Positions 26,901-34,782 are shown, counted from the stretch's first letter. The stretch: 64,000 nucleotides of DNA from CAWCCP01 sp963701245 (GCA_963701245.1 OY969576.1:1054001-1118000), one strand, 5' to 3'. Notes: a model not told the origin generated them from the sequence alone. Made by a program: numbers and translations.

Positions 26901-27844
26901 TCATAGGCATCAGAACCGATGGCTATCTGTCCATATTGGACTAAAGGAACAGTGGCATTTGTGATGCTCACACTAGAAGCACTTTGAGCGGCGCCAGCAC
27001 TAACCTCGCCGAGCGGCAAGGTACTGCTCGTCCACGCCGCACTCCCTATTGACTCCTGACTTGCTAGCGCGGATGACAACGTGACTGTCGGTCCTGCATT
27101 AGACTGGATTTGGTAGGTCGAACCGTCGGAAAAGGTGACATAGTTCGCATAGGCACTTGGATTATTCGTCAGTGTCACAGTCGTTGCGCCCGCCGAAGCC
27201 GTAGAAGCGAGTGCTGTTTGTTCGCCGGAGAAATTGAAGCTATCGTTCCCCGCATCAATCCCGGCAGCATTTCCACCGTTATTGAAGATCGGCTCAGGAA
27301 AGCCCGTAGCGGAACCGCCATAGAATTCATCACCGCTAATAGTCTGCAAACCAAGTTGGCCGTACGAACCCCCTTCGAAGTAATAGATTATCGGAGTTTC
27401 CGGGAAATCATATGCAGGAGATGTCACCGCTGTACTGCCGGGCGCGAAGATTTCTGCCGCTTCGGTCGACGACGATTCATTGGCTATATATGATGGTAGT
27501 GGTGGAAGCGTCGTATTATAACCTGGTAAATTTTCATACTGTTGTACGGTGTAAGTCATCTGTCCTGCAGGCAGTGCATCATAGGTATATTTACTCGTCA
27601 GATACTGAGCTGCTTGAGTAGTGCAGATCTGATAATTCTCACCAAGCACGGAGTAATCGGTTCGCTTAATTTGCTTGTTAAATGGGATTGATAAGAATAG
27701 ACCGGCAGCAATAACAATTACCAGCAGAATTGCCAAGTATCGATGATTACTACGTGTTAATGACCACAGACGTGTCGGATACGCTCTGATACCACCGTTA
27801 TGTGAGTAGCGGTATTGCGCCCGTCTCATCTTGTTTTTTTTCAT
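23933..27844 (-). CDS. Giant membrane-anchored surface protein: beta-helix, FN3 and DUF5648-type repeats
   Basis: About 1300 residues. Order (counted from the ATG at 27842-27844): basic tail, one membrane helix (about 33-52), a conserved N-terminal outer domain with YYFEGGSYGQLG and SGDEFYGGSATGFPEP, a right-handed parallel beta-helix region with repeated N-rich coils (VEYLNINDDL, VEHNNIHDGY, VEYNCLARMG, IEGNYFYMD, VNDNLFIDDG), a Ser/Thr-rich middle with duplicated TNVASFTGSGTINVTSTSGFP-like units, an FN3 domain (VPTNVQATASSSSSIGVSW...), and a C-terminal LYRLRN..TGDHLYT three-repeat domain of the DUF5648 type. A longer frame to 27904 adds 20 hydrophobic residues and is less likely. Likely an adhesin or glycan-binding protein. 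Confidence 0.85.
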   Translation of the reverse strand: MKKNKMRRAQYRYSHNGGIRAYPTRLWSLTRSNHRYLAILLVIVIAAGLFLSIPFNKQIKRTDYSVLGENYQICTTQAAQYLTSKYTYDALPAGQMTYTVQQYENLPGYNTTLPPLPSYIANESSSTEAAEIFAPGSTAVTSPAYDFPETPIIYYFEGGSYGQLGLQTISGDEFYGGSATGFPEPIFNNGGNAAGIDAGNDSFNFSGEQTALASTASAGATTVTLTNNPSAYANYVTFSDGSTYQIQSNAGPTVTLSSALASQESIGSAAWTSSTLPLGEVSAGAAQSASSVSITNATVPLVQYGQIAIGSDAYEMTSVAGSESGGYTVGVKGLDGTVAADTPIFYVLPAGDVTVEYLNINDDLHDTTGTINMGSGWTVEHNNIHDGYSTPGLGVALYGGDEATVEYNCLARMGDYGGGGSGTNETFEYNELYQDANEADPGCGCSGGGKWWGTLNTNILNNAFVDIGTGDGQSAVWLDNGNSGADIEGNYFYMDAGTAIDNETGYNMKVNDNLFIDDGWQTGTGQGSNDDGAVSLNSSGGTEVPGSRYENSTTVTNNFFVNDWQGVSIWQAGLRSCLSSGEGYPDDAAYCSGGFPNTNTTTAGSQYYFSHQGNDNVGGTTTLEANANSGSTTLLIKGNEAIDDQVDIKNPANTTTADTTNVASFTGSGTINVTSTSGFPTAGQLSVETSSNQPAVLSYTGTTATSFTGVLLIDDPDESGSGTLTGAVAVNNPSYTTSTSTTNVTSFTGTQSLATVSTSGFPASGELRVGTTSGFEDAGGGYSGAILSYTGVSGTSFTGVSLVRGTGDLSGSNGPPSNPVPIQEVQPYKVTGETCYSNDCSLTISPGLSTAVTSGDEVTNAGTCSLYATSVSTPTSPTAPSGAGSYWDGCQWQSKAIAINGNTFVFQPSVISDSAPPIGNATTTQCTAANSCGTNFMMYQVGGAWPPFNDETDGNAMMSNSALSSCPGWDSGCTADPLTNINALASPPDAVTGNGEAPFNDIWSNNTYLGPWTFNAYNFGACYPLPTDSSSGSTKSIPNAACGTTTYADWQSDWQQDAGSTYTLLPSVPTNVQATASSSSSIGVSWTASTDTGGPGLSGYQVYRNGSLVGTSNASTTSYTDTGLTAGTQYSYTVQAYDTSNNQSGASSPPATATTPTGCDVPLYRLRNSQTGDHLYTANLTEVIGALNSGFVPEGIAGYVDQANNGSETALYRLRQIASGFHFYTTSQSEETTLVGSGQYANEGIAGYVSSSSGSNLLTFLRLYDSHNGLHFYTDSQSEASALETASGGYQSEGNAGYIYQSF

Positions 27845-28116
27845 AATGATTACGCTAATAGCGTACAATAGTAACCTTCCAATTACAAAAGCTAAAATTT
27901 GCAAAATAGTCTATCTATATATCTGTTAATAACTCTTAAAAAATTAGGTGCTGATGATTCCGGCACAATTTAGATAGGTACGGAGATTTTTAGTTCAATG
28001 CAATTTAGCACAGTGAGAGTTCGCATCGAACTTCATCAAATCTGGCAAAAGCGCAATAATACAACTGCTCTGTTGGTATATATTCTTAAAGTTGGGCTGT
28101 TGCTTCGATCTATTTC

Positions 28117-29636
28117 GTGACTGCTAAATGGGGCTTGAGTTTGTCGCCTGTAAGCGGTTTCGCGACGTTACTTTGGCCGCCAGCGGCTATTGCCCTCGTT
28201 TCTATCTTACTTTTCGGGCGAACTGTCTGGCCAGCGATATTTCTAGGTGCATTCATAACTAACCTAACTTTAGGCACAAATCCATTTGTTACCTTTGGTA
28301 TCGCAATCGGTAACACACTTGAACCATTAGTCGGTGCTTATTTCCTTACTCGTCTCGGCTTTCAGAATAAGATTGATCGAGTCACAGATGTAGTCACACT
28401 TTTTATCTGGGCTGTCTTATTTTCTACGCTCATAAGTGCCACCATCGGTACATTTAGTTTACTACTCGGTGGTAATATTAATTTGAATACCTACTTAGAA
28501 ACATGGGCAGCTTGGTGGCTCGGCGATAGTCTCGGGATATTAGTCTTTGCTCCTTTTCTACTACTATGGTCAAAACGACTTTACTTGCGTGTAAATCTGA
28601 AAATTATTATCGAAACCATGGTCCTATTAACTGCCTTTTTAGTCGTTGGCTTTGCCATATTTGGTAATAATCATTCGAATGTGAATGGGTCAATTTTTAC
28701 TACTGCACCATATCTATTAATTCCGTTTTTGATGTGGGCTTCTCTTCGATTTAGTGGACGCTTCGTGGCAGCGCTTATTGTTCTTATTTCCGCAATGACC
28801 GTTTGGGCCGCCAAATACGGAAACGGTCCGTTTATTAAAGGATCGCTGCGAGAAAGTCTTTTACTGTCACAACAATTTATCGGTGTGACAGCGTTCACAT
28901 TCTTACTAATAAGTGCGGTTATGGCGGAGAGAAAAGCAGCCCAGTCAAACGCAAAACAACTTAATATAAGTTTGCAAAAAGCTTTGGCGAGGCGAACAAG
29001 CGAGCTTCATCATGAGAAAGAATTAGACAGCTACGCGATGAGTTCGTGGCAACAGCTTCGCACGAACTTAAGACGCCGATTACCTCCATAAAAGCTTATG
29101 CTCAAATACTCGAACAAGATTTACCAAAAATGAAAGCCATCAAAGCGAAACAACTGGCTATGCGAATTAATTATCAGGTCGATCACTTAATCCGGTTAGT
29201 CGAAGATCTCGTTGATGTAAGATTAAGACGGTATCAGGTGAACTTTCACTGCATAAATCAATTTTTAACATTGACAGTTTTTTGACTCAAATTTCAACTA
29301 ATTTTCAAGAGGCAAATAAAACTCATCGCATTATTAAACAAGGAACAGTAACACAAAGTGTTCTCGCCGATAAGAATCGAATTGAACAAGTCATTCTTAA
29401 TCTACTAACAAATGCGGTCAAATACTCCCCCGAGTCACGCACCTTCACTTTGAATGTCGAAGTCAAGAAAAAGTCGATCAGCCGACACTGACAAGAAAAA
29501 TGTCGCAGTTTCTTGTCTCGGTCTCGGATTGTACATCGCCTCTGAGATCGTGAAACAGCATGGTGGAAAATTAAGGGTAAAGAGTGCGCTAGGAAAAGGC
29601 TCTACTTTTAGCTTTAACGTACCCTTACCTAAATAG
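28117..29636 (+). pseudogene. MASE1-domain sensor histidine kinase, multiply broken
   Basis: Fragments in three frames add up to one kinase. 28117-29040 encodes a MASE1 sensor (LLWPPAAIALVSILLFGRTVWPAIFLGAF...AWWLGDSLGILVFAPFLLL); around 29038-29045 a one-base loss shifts into DEFVATASHELKTPITSIKAYAQIL (phospho-acceptor His box); near 29220 a small indel shifts into KIKTVSGELSLHKSIFNIDSFL and the N-box (NRIEQVILNLLTNAVKYSP); near 29470 about 20-30 residues including the expected G1 DxGxG box are missing before GLGLYIASEIVKQHGG. Coding-like sequence also continues upstream of 28117 in another frame. The kinase is inactive. Confidence 0.9.
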
Positions 29637-29694
29637 CCGACCTTATTAAGCTTGTGGTTATGTGAGATAATGATAACTAGCAGAGGAAATTACG

Positions 29695-30105
29695 GTGAAA
29701 TTATCGGGAGTCAAAGCAAGAGTACTGATCGTCGATGACAACATTGAAACGCGTAATGCGATACGTATGGCGCTTGAATACGAACCGTATTTAGCCTACG
29801 CCTTTACCGAATCGGGATCAGTCGCGTCAGGTTTGAGTGCAGTCGACAATTGGAAACCAGACGTTATCATACTCGACATACATATGCCTGGCGAAAATGG
29901 CTTCGACTTTTTGGATAAACTTGATGAGCAGCGGGCCTCTAAGAAAAACAACGTCCTCGTCCTTACTGCTGATGATACTCTTAAGAATATCTGGCAAGTG
30001 CAAAGCAAAGGAATCGATGCTTATCGTTTCATGGGCAAACCGTTCGAAAGCGAAGAGCTGCGAGCCCAAGTATTGGGCATCGCACTCGATAAGCTGCCCA
30101 AATAG
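29695..30105 (+). CDS. Stand-alone response-regulator receiver protein
   Basis: A 136-aa CheY-like receiver without an output domain. All key residues are seen: the acidic pair in LIVDDN, the phospho-acceptor Asp in VIILDIHMPG, the Thr in VLTADD and the Lys in FMGKPF. Start is the GTG at 29695, after GAGGAAATTAC. It follows the ruined MASE1 kinase by 58 bp on the same strand, so its partner kinase is lost; the intact frame means it may now be driven by another kinase or be a very recent orphan. Confidence 0.93.
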   Translation: MKLSGVKARVLIVDDNIETRNAIRMALEYEPYLAYAFTESGSVASGLSAVDNWKPDVIILDIHMPGENGFDFLDKLDEQRASKKNNVLVLTADDTLKNIWQVQSKGIDAYRFMGKPFESEELRAQVLGIALDKLPK

Positions 30106-30213
30106 GTTGCTTCACATATGGACCCGTTAGTCTGATTGACTCCTCTAAACACATTTTTCAAAGATCAGAATTTTTTCTGAACGCATTTTAACTTAAGCAT
30201 CTTGCATAGGCGT

Positions 30214-30221
30214 GATATACT
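30214..30221 (+). promoter_or_regulatory. Extended -10 promoter element upstream of the methyltransferase gene
   Basis: The motif runs TG-A-TATACT (TG at 30213-30214, TATACT 30216-30221); a weak TTAAGC at 30193-30198 is 17 bp upstream. It would give a 5' leader of about 118 nt before the ATG at 30346. Visual match only. Confidence 0.4.
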
Positions 30222-30345
30222 GCAATTGTAGTAGAAAAACGTGAGGAAAAGTTTGTCGTTCGAAAAAGTGTGAGTGTTCTCGAGCCAAAACGTATTCTCT
30301 CAAATTTCGATGATTAAAACATAAACTAGAGTTATTGGAGGAAAT

Positions 30346-31398
30346 ATGCATAGCCTTTCAGCTGTCAAAGTGAGTGACAGTAATTTTGATGAGCACGCAT
30401 ACTTAGACTTAAACATGGATGTTCGGCGAGCCGTTGAACAAGGTGCGTTTGCAAGCGGTCTTGCCCACTATCAAAGCTACGGCAAAAATGAGGACAGGTA
30501 TCAGGCCAACTCAGAAGTGTATGAAATGCGACGAGAAAAAAACGCTAAAATTAAGAATGTGTTAAAGCGTGGATATAATAAAAATTTCTATACCAATAAA
30601 AATAAGTTTAACTTCCTCACTGAGGAAACAAGCAAGAAGTTTAATATTGTTGATACGCCTAACATATCGTCACATGATTATGATACTACTGGCCAAAAAC
30701 TCATTAGAGATCATGATCTAGTTCTTGACTGCGGAGCCGGTTACCGCAATGTGTACTATTCGAATGTGGTCAATCTTGAGATAGTTGATTATAGCACGAC
30801 AGATGTTGTTGGAGTTGGTGAAGAATTACCTTTCAAAGATAATTCTTTCGATGCCGTTATTTCTATAGCCGTATTAGAGCATGTCAAAGATCCCTTTCTT
30901 TGCGCGAAAGAAATAGCAAGAGTATTAAAACCCGGTGGTGATCTGTATTGTGCGGTGCCATTTATGCAACCTTTTCACGGATATCCCCACCATTATTTTA
31001 ATATGACCAAAAGTGGAGTCAGAAACTTATTCGACAATTATTTAGATATTGGTCGACAAGAAGTGAGTGAGAGCAATTTACCAATAAATTCATTATGCTG
31101 GTTTATTAATAGCTGGGCAGAGGGACTGGACGGTAAAGACAAACAAGACTTTTTAAATATGAAGGTAAGCGATTTTCACAAACTACTACAAGATACCTCT
31201 ACTGAGTATCACAAACCTTATGTGAAGAACCTATCTATTGAGAAAAATTTTGAATTAGCCACAGGTACCGTACTGTTTGCGAAAAAACCTGTGCATCAAA
31301 CAAGGCTTGCCAATCTACTAGAAGTAGCTGGACATCTACACAAAATATACCGACCGTTTGGTGCGGCCGTAAAGCCTGCGCACGCGCGACAGATTTAG
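30346..31398 (+). CDS. SAM-dependent methyltransferase (type 11) with N-terminal surface-glycan-associated motif
   Basis: A 350-aa protein behind TTGGAGGAAAT. Residues 14-50 (FDEHAYLDLNMDVRRAVEQG..ASGLAHYQSYGKNEDR) match the short YL..N.DV..AV..G....-GL.HY...G..E.R element often found on glycosyltransferases and methyltransferases of surface glycan clusters. The methyltransferase core follows: LVLDCGAGYRN (SAM-binding motif I), VGVGEELPFKDNSFDAVISIAVLEHVKDP, and RVLKPGGDLYCAVP. It probably methylates a sugar or lipid-linked intermediate in the cytoplasm; the substrate is inferred from context only. Confidence 0.88.
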   Translation: MHSLSAVKVSDSNFDEHAYLDLNMDVRRAVEQGAFASGLAHYQSYGKNEDRYQANSEVYEMRREKNAKIKNVLKRGYNKNFYTNKNKFNFLTEETSKKFNIVDTPNISSHDYDTTGQKLIRDHDLVLDCGAGYRNVYYSNVVNLEIVDYSTTDVVGVGEELPFKDNSFDAVISIAVLEHVKDPFLCAKEIARVLKPGGDLYCAVPFMQPFHGYPHHYFNMTKSGVRNLFDNYLDIGRQEVSESNLPINSLCWFINSWAEGLDGKDKQDFLNMKVSDFHKLLQDTSTEYHKPYVKNLSIEKNFELATGTVLFAKKPVHQTRLANLLEVAGHLHKIYRPFGAAVKPAHARQI

Positions 31399-31665
31399 AC
31401 AGCGAATACCTTTTGTTATTGTGCGGAAACGATAAGTTTCTGTAATGGTACCGTGCTCTCAGTTGACTATTCTATAGAAAGACGAACCGGCTGAGGTTCA
31501 TTTGCTGTTGCAGGAAGGCTGTTTGTCGGAAAGAAAATTATTGAAGCGATACTAGGATGAAGTAAAGCTATAGATGTACCTACCGGGGGAGTCTCTTTTC
31601 CTTTGGAATTTTAGATTAATCGATGCCGGCATATAAATAATCAAAAAGTTGATAAAATAATTACC
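31399..31665. other. Intergenic region with a short decayed coding trace on the minus strand
   Basis: No complete gene. On the minus strand, about 31620 down to 31478, one open frame without a start reads like the end of a secreted beta-rich protein (PPVGTSIALLHPSIASIIFFPTNSLPATANEPQPVRLSIE, given here as two halves: PPVGTSIALLHPSIAS and FFPTNSLPATANEPQPVRL). It may be the last relic of a lost gene. Nothing else is supported in this stretch before the promoter at 31666. Confidence 0.3.
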
Positions 31666-31700
31666 TTGACTGTCATAGTACTTTGTCATACACTGTAATT
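31666..31700 (+). promoter_or_regulatory. Promoter of the padR-like gene, predicted leaderless
   Basis: TTGACT (31666-31671), a 17-bp spacer and TACACT (31689-31694) form a near-consensus promoter. The ATG follows six bases later at 31701, so transcription should start at or next to the start codon. The spacer contains two direct TGTCATA copies (31671-31677 and 31684-31690), a possible autoregulatory site. Confidence 0.65.
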
Positions 31701-32030
31701 ATGATCGACAATAAACTCACGTCAGATTTACTACGCGGACATACCGATACAATCATCCTAAAGTTTCTAATGGACGATGATAAGTACGGCTACGAAATTA
31801 CCAAGCTAGTCTACGAATTATCGAATCACCAATACGAGCTGAAAGAAGCGACGATGTATTCAAGTCTGAAGCGTCTTGAACAAGATGGTTATATTTCTTC
31901 CTACTGGGGAGACGAAACTCAAGGCGGGAGACGCAAGTATTATCGAATTACGGAAGGTGGAAGGGAACTGTATGACAATAATAAGAATAATTGGGACTAC
32001 GCAAAGCAGATTTTAGAAAAATTACTATAA
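31701..32030 (+). CDS. PadR-family transcriptional regulator
   Basis: The 109-aa winged-helix protein begins MIDNKLTSDLLRGHTDTIIL and shows the PadR core: LKFLMDDDKYGYEITKLV, EATMYSSLKRLEQDGYISSYWG and GGRRKYYRITEGGRELY. PadR repressors bind palindromic or direct repeats at their own promoters. The ATG at 31701 is chosen over an upstream in-frame start at 31683 because the latter lies inside the promoter. It is followed after 13 bp by a HAAS-domain protein, the usual partner of PadR-like regulators. Confidence 0.93.
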   Translation: MIDNKLTSDLLRGHTDTIILKFLMDDDKYGYEITKLVYELSNHQYELKEATMYSSLKRLEQDGYISSYWGDETQGGRRKYYRITEGGRELYDNNKNNWDYAKQILEKLL

Positions 32031-32043
32031 AGGAGAAAGTTAT

Positions 32044-32880
32044 ATGAATGACAAAATTAAACAATTTTTAGACGAAGCATTTAAGCCTTATGGAGACTTC
32101 CCTGCCCGTAAAGATGTGGAACAGGAACTGCTCACTAACTTGATCGAAAAATATAACGACCTCAAAGCTGAAGGCAAAACCGATACTGAAGCGTATAAGC
32201 TGACCACGGAATCATTCGGAGATGTTTCGGAAATTATGGAGCAAGTCGCCTACCATAAAGAAACCGACAGAGTAGATAACAAGCCGAATCCGGATCTGTC
32301 AATCGACCAGAAGAGTAAAGACAATTACAGTGAAAGTGATTCTCGATTTCGTTCAATGGCTCTTATGGAAGCAGACTTAGGTGATACCCAGCTTCCTGGA
32401 TCTAATTTCAGTATGAGTGCCCTCACAGGGACAAACTTTAACAAATCTGATTTGCATGATTCGAAGTTCAAAGCAGCCGCCCTAAAAGGGGCGAGCTTTT
32501 TTGGTGCCAATTTAATAAGGTCCAATTTTGATAGTAGCGACGTACAAAATGTCAACTTCGATGATGCTAATCTTACAGAAGCAAAGCTTCATCGCTGTGC
32601 CTTAAAAGGAGCGTCATTTACTAAAGCCGTCCTCGACAAAACTGAATTTAGCCAAGCAGATTTAAGTAACGTTTCTTTTGAAAATCAAACACTTAAAGGG
32701 ACTGTTTTCGATGGCTCATCGTTGAACAAGACAACCTTCAAAGGTGCCATTCTAGAAAATGTATCGTTTCACCATTCCAAGGTTAAAAAAGCTATATTTG
32801 ACGGAACAACAATGGATAAAGTTACCTATGCACTGTTAAAGGGAATGAAAGCTCATCTAGATAACGTACTAGTAAATTAA
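32044..32880 (+). CDS. HAAS-like domain fused to pentapeptide repeats
   Basis: The 278-aa protein starts behind AAAGGAGAAAG. Residues 1-75 (IKQFLDEAFKPYGDFPARKDVEQELLTNLIEKY..., SFGDVSEIMEQV) match the helical HAAS/permease-prefix domain that accompanies PadR regulators. From about residue 105 to the end the sequence is pentapeptide repeats of the A(D/N)Lxx or xxFxx type (SNFSMSALTGTNFNKSDL, GASFFGANLIRSNFDSSDV), which fold as a right-handed quadrilateral beta-helix. No membrane helix is present. PadR/HAAS pairs normally control a membrane protein; here the effector is a repeat helix, function unknown. Confidence 0.88.
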   Translation: MNDKIKQFLDEAFKPYGDFPARKDVEQELLTNLIEKYNDLKAEGKTDTEAYKLTTESFGDVSEIMEQVAYHKETDRVDNKPNPDLSIDQKSKDNYSESDSRFRSMALMEADLGDTQLPGSNFSMSALTGTNFNKSDLHDSKFKAAALKGASFFGANLIRSNFDSSDVQNVNFDDANLTEAKLHRCALKGASFTKAVLDKTEFSQADLSNVSFENQTLKGTVFDGSSLNKTTFKGAILENVSFHHSKVKKAIFDGTTMDKVTYALLKGMKAHLDNVLVN

Positions 32881-32896
32881 AAAGAACAATACCACC

Positions 32897-32922
32897 AGCG
32901 CAAACCCAGCTCATGCGCTTTT
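32897..32922 (+). terminator. Likely rho-independent terminator after the padR operon
   Basis: AGCGCA (32897-32902) pairs with TGCGCT (32914-32919) across an 11-nt loop and runs into TTTT. The stem is short but GC-rich and sits 17 bp after the stop codon. Confidence 0.4.
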
Positions 32923-32999
32923 CGGGTACTTTATAAATAGTCTTTAAGACCTTGCTCGGCACTATTTTTTAGTGCATCAAATAGATAGTAATCATACTT

Positions 33000-33248
33000 T
33001 TATTTGACCCGAGTCATAAGGCGCAAATTAGCCAGATACATTCCGGTGTCTAATTTCGGATGGTCATTTATATAATTCATGTGTTTATCCAGAAACGGAA
33101 TAAGATTATCCGGATATTGAATATTATTGGCAGTAAAACTTGACGCAGTATTATATTGATCGCTTGATGTCATGACTTGGAGTTTTTGCTGAATATCAAC
33201 TGCTTCTTCAGTTCCCAGAAAATGACTTCTCTTTTTATTCGTTTGCAC
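33000..33248 (-). CDS. Small uncharacterised protein, 82 aa
   Basis: Starts at GTG 33246-33248 just two bases after the stop of the 20-codon gene upstream, with GAGGC nearby, so it is probably co-translated. The product is soluble and helical with an aromatic/Asn-rich middle (DNLIPFLDKHMNYINDHPKLD). No family recognised. Confidence 0.5.
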   Translation of the reverse strand: MQTNKKRSHFLGTEEAVDIQQKLQVMTSSDQYNTASSFTANNIQYPDNLIPFLDKHMNYINDHPKLDTGMYLANLRLMTRVK

Positions 33249-33250
33249 GA

Positions 33251-33313
33251 TTAAGCCTCAACTTTTTTCTGTTTTGGCTTCTTGATTGCTTTACGACCCC
33301 TATCTTTTGACAT
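33251..33313 (-). CDS. Tiny basic protein, 20 aa
   Basis: ATG at 33311-33313 follows a near-perfect AGGAGGAATA ribosome site; the product MSKDRGRKAIKKPKQKKVEA is very basic. It looks like a shortened member of the small MxKDRG..-KKP family of basic proteins seen widely in bacteria (function unknown). The strong start signal and the tight join to the following gene support expression. Confidence 0.55.
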   Translation of the reverse strand: MSKDRGRKAIKKPKQKKVEA

Positions 33314-33336
33314 TATTCCTCCTATTTCTAGTTATT

Positions 33337-33360
33337 GGAGCTCTATATATGCAGAGCTCC
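33337..33360. repeat. Perfect 8-bp inverted repeat (GGAGCTCT / AGAGCTCC)
   Basis: Arms at 33337-33344 and 33353-33360 with an 8-nt loop lie between the 46-aa and 20-aa small genes. There is no T-run, so it is more likely a processing, stability or protein-binding site than an intrinsic terminator. Confidence 0.5.
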
Positions 33361-33370
33361 TAGTTCTTCC

Positions 33371-33511
33371 TTAGTTTGCTTCTGGTGGAGTCGGGCTCGC
33401 CGGCTCTGCAGGCTTGGTGTCCGCCGTGTCAGGTTCGTTTTCTGATCGAAGGTGTTGTGAATAGAGAACTTTTGATTGAATCTTTCGCTTAATGGGTGCA
33501 AAAACTGGCAT
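33371..33511 (-). CDS. Small uncharacterised protein, 46 aa
   Basis: ATG at 33509-33511 is preceded by AAAGGATAATT. The product has a basic N-terminal half (MPVFAPIKRKIQSKVLYSQ) and an acidic, Pro/Ala-rich C-terminal half ending PASPTPPEAN. It heads a probable three-gene string of small genes on the minus strand. No family recognised. Confidence 0.5.
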   Translation of the reverse strand: MPVFAPIKRKIQSKVLYSQHLRSENEPDTADTKPAEPASPTPPEAN

Positions 33512-33728
33512 AATTATCCTTTGATTTAAGGTTGTTATTGTCCGTTAGGCCAACGACAATCTTTACATTTGCTCCCTACGAGTTATTTAGTGTTGTATTG
33601 GTCCAAGTACTACTAACTATACGCTTACATTTGACATCCGCCTAATCTCATATTATGACATATTAATGTACCCCAGTTGTCTGTATGTCGTTGTCAGTGT
33701 GTTTTTCAGATGCTTCGTCATCGTTGCC

Positions 33729-34103
33729 CTAGTTTCGTACAGAATTAAGTAAAGTAAGGGCTACGCAACCGGTAGTTTTCTTAAATTGAGCCGAACTCGT
33801 CGTAGGTTGAGGCAAATCTGCGCACTGTTCAAAGACCGTACTAATACGATCGCTCGCAATATCGCTGTGTCTCGCGTAAAAGGGAAAGCTATGGTGTTGA
33901 TCATCACCTGAAATTAGTACCAGTCCAACTATTTCAGACGGCCTCAGATCTTCAGGAATGTCCACTACTTTTTTTATCTGCTCGCCAGACTGGAGTGCTT
34001 CGGCTCTGGTAAACCCGACTACAGTCATAGTAACTGGTTCCGATGCGATAACTTTACGAATCGGGCAATCCAAACATAAACGAGGACATCCAAATATTTC
34101 CAT
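33729..34103 (-). CDS. Uncharacterised 124-aa protein with N-terminal cysteine cluster
   Basis: The protein starts MEIFGCPRLCLDCPIRK, with C-x3-C-x2-C, suggesting a metal or cluster site, followed by beta-rich sequence (TMTVVGFTR..., EIVGLVLISGDDQHHSF). No membrane helix. I do not recognise the family. The gene stands alone on the minus strand and ribosome site evidence is weak. Confidence 0.5.
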   Translation of the reverse strand: MEIFGCPRLCLDCPIRKVIASEPVTMTVVGFTRAEALQSGEQIKKVVDIPEDLRPSEIVGLVLISGDDQHHSFPFYARHSDIASDRISTVFEQCADLPQPTTSSAQFKKTTGCVALTLLNSVRN

Positions 34104-34166
34104 GATAACTACGCTAATCAGTTCTATTAGTTTGCATACTATTTAAATCGCTAATTGTGTACCGTC

Positions 34167-34760
34167 TCACGCTCCGACAGTACCAGTCTTCACTTTTCCT
34201 GCTCGTTTATAATTGGCAAAAAATACACCAGATGGCGTCACCTGACTTTCTGTTAAGGTAAACGCTGCCGGTATCGTACCTTTGTCGAATAACTTTTTCC
34301 CTTGACCTAGCGTTAATGGGAAAATTTTAAGCCAGAGTTCGTCCACTAAATCATTCTTAAGTAGCAACTGAACGAGTTCACCACTTCCATGCACTTGAAT
34401 GTCTGAACCTTTTGATTTTTTAAGATTTTTAATATCCGTTACGGTTTTGAGGAAAACTGAGTTTTTCCAATCTGACTTTTTCATGGTCTTGGACATTACA
34501 TACTTAGAAACATCATTTATCCCTGGCCAATTGTTTTCATGTGATGGCCAATAGTCTGCAAAAATCTCAAATGTTTTTCTACCTAATAAAAGGTCGGCGG
34601 ACTTCATTTGTATTTCCATAACCCTACCACCAGCTTCGTCAAAATATGGAGAAACCCAACCACCATATTTAAAACTACCCGATGTATCTTCTTCAGGTCC
34701 ACCGGGTGCTTGCATAACTCCATCTAATGTAATAAACGATAATACAATTATTTTTCTCAT
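34167..34760 (-). CDS. Dihydrofolate-reductase-family protein (RibD C-terminal domain)
   Basis: A 197-aa single-domain protein of the RibD-C/DHFR-like fold that binds NADPH. It starts KIIVLSFITLDGVMQAPGG, contains DLLLGRKTFEIFADYWP and the ribosyl/NADPH-site-like QVHGSGELVQLLLKNDLVDELWLKIFPLTLGQGKKLF. Stand-alone members are usually uncharacterised reductases rather than riboflavin enzymes. ATG at 34758-34760 follows GGAGGTAAAG. Confidence 0.9.
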   Translation of the reverse strand: MRKIIVLSFITLDGVMQAPGGPEEDTSGSFKYGGWVSPYFDEAGGRVMEIQMKSADLLLGRKTFEIFADYWPSHENNWPGINDVSKYVMSKTMKKSDWKNSVFLKTVTDIKNLKKSKGSDIQVHGSGELVQLLLKNDLVDELWLKIFPLTLGQGKKLFDKGTIPAAFTLTESQVTPSGVFFANYKRAGKVKTGTVGA

Positions 34761-34782
34761 GTCTTTACCTCCATTGTTATAA

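Noticed and set aside
24032..27621. Several long plus- and minus-strand frames inside the giant surface-protein gene
   Set aside because: They arise from the Ser/Thr/Gly-rich repetitive codons of the real gene, and their translations are rich in Arg/Cys/His without domain signals.
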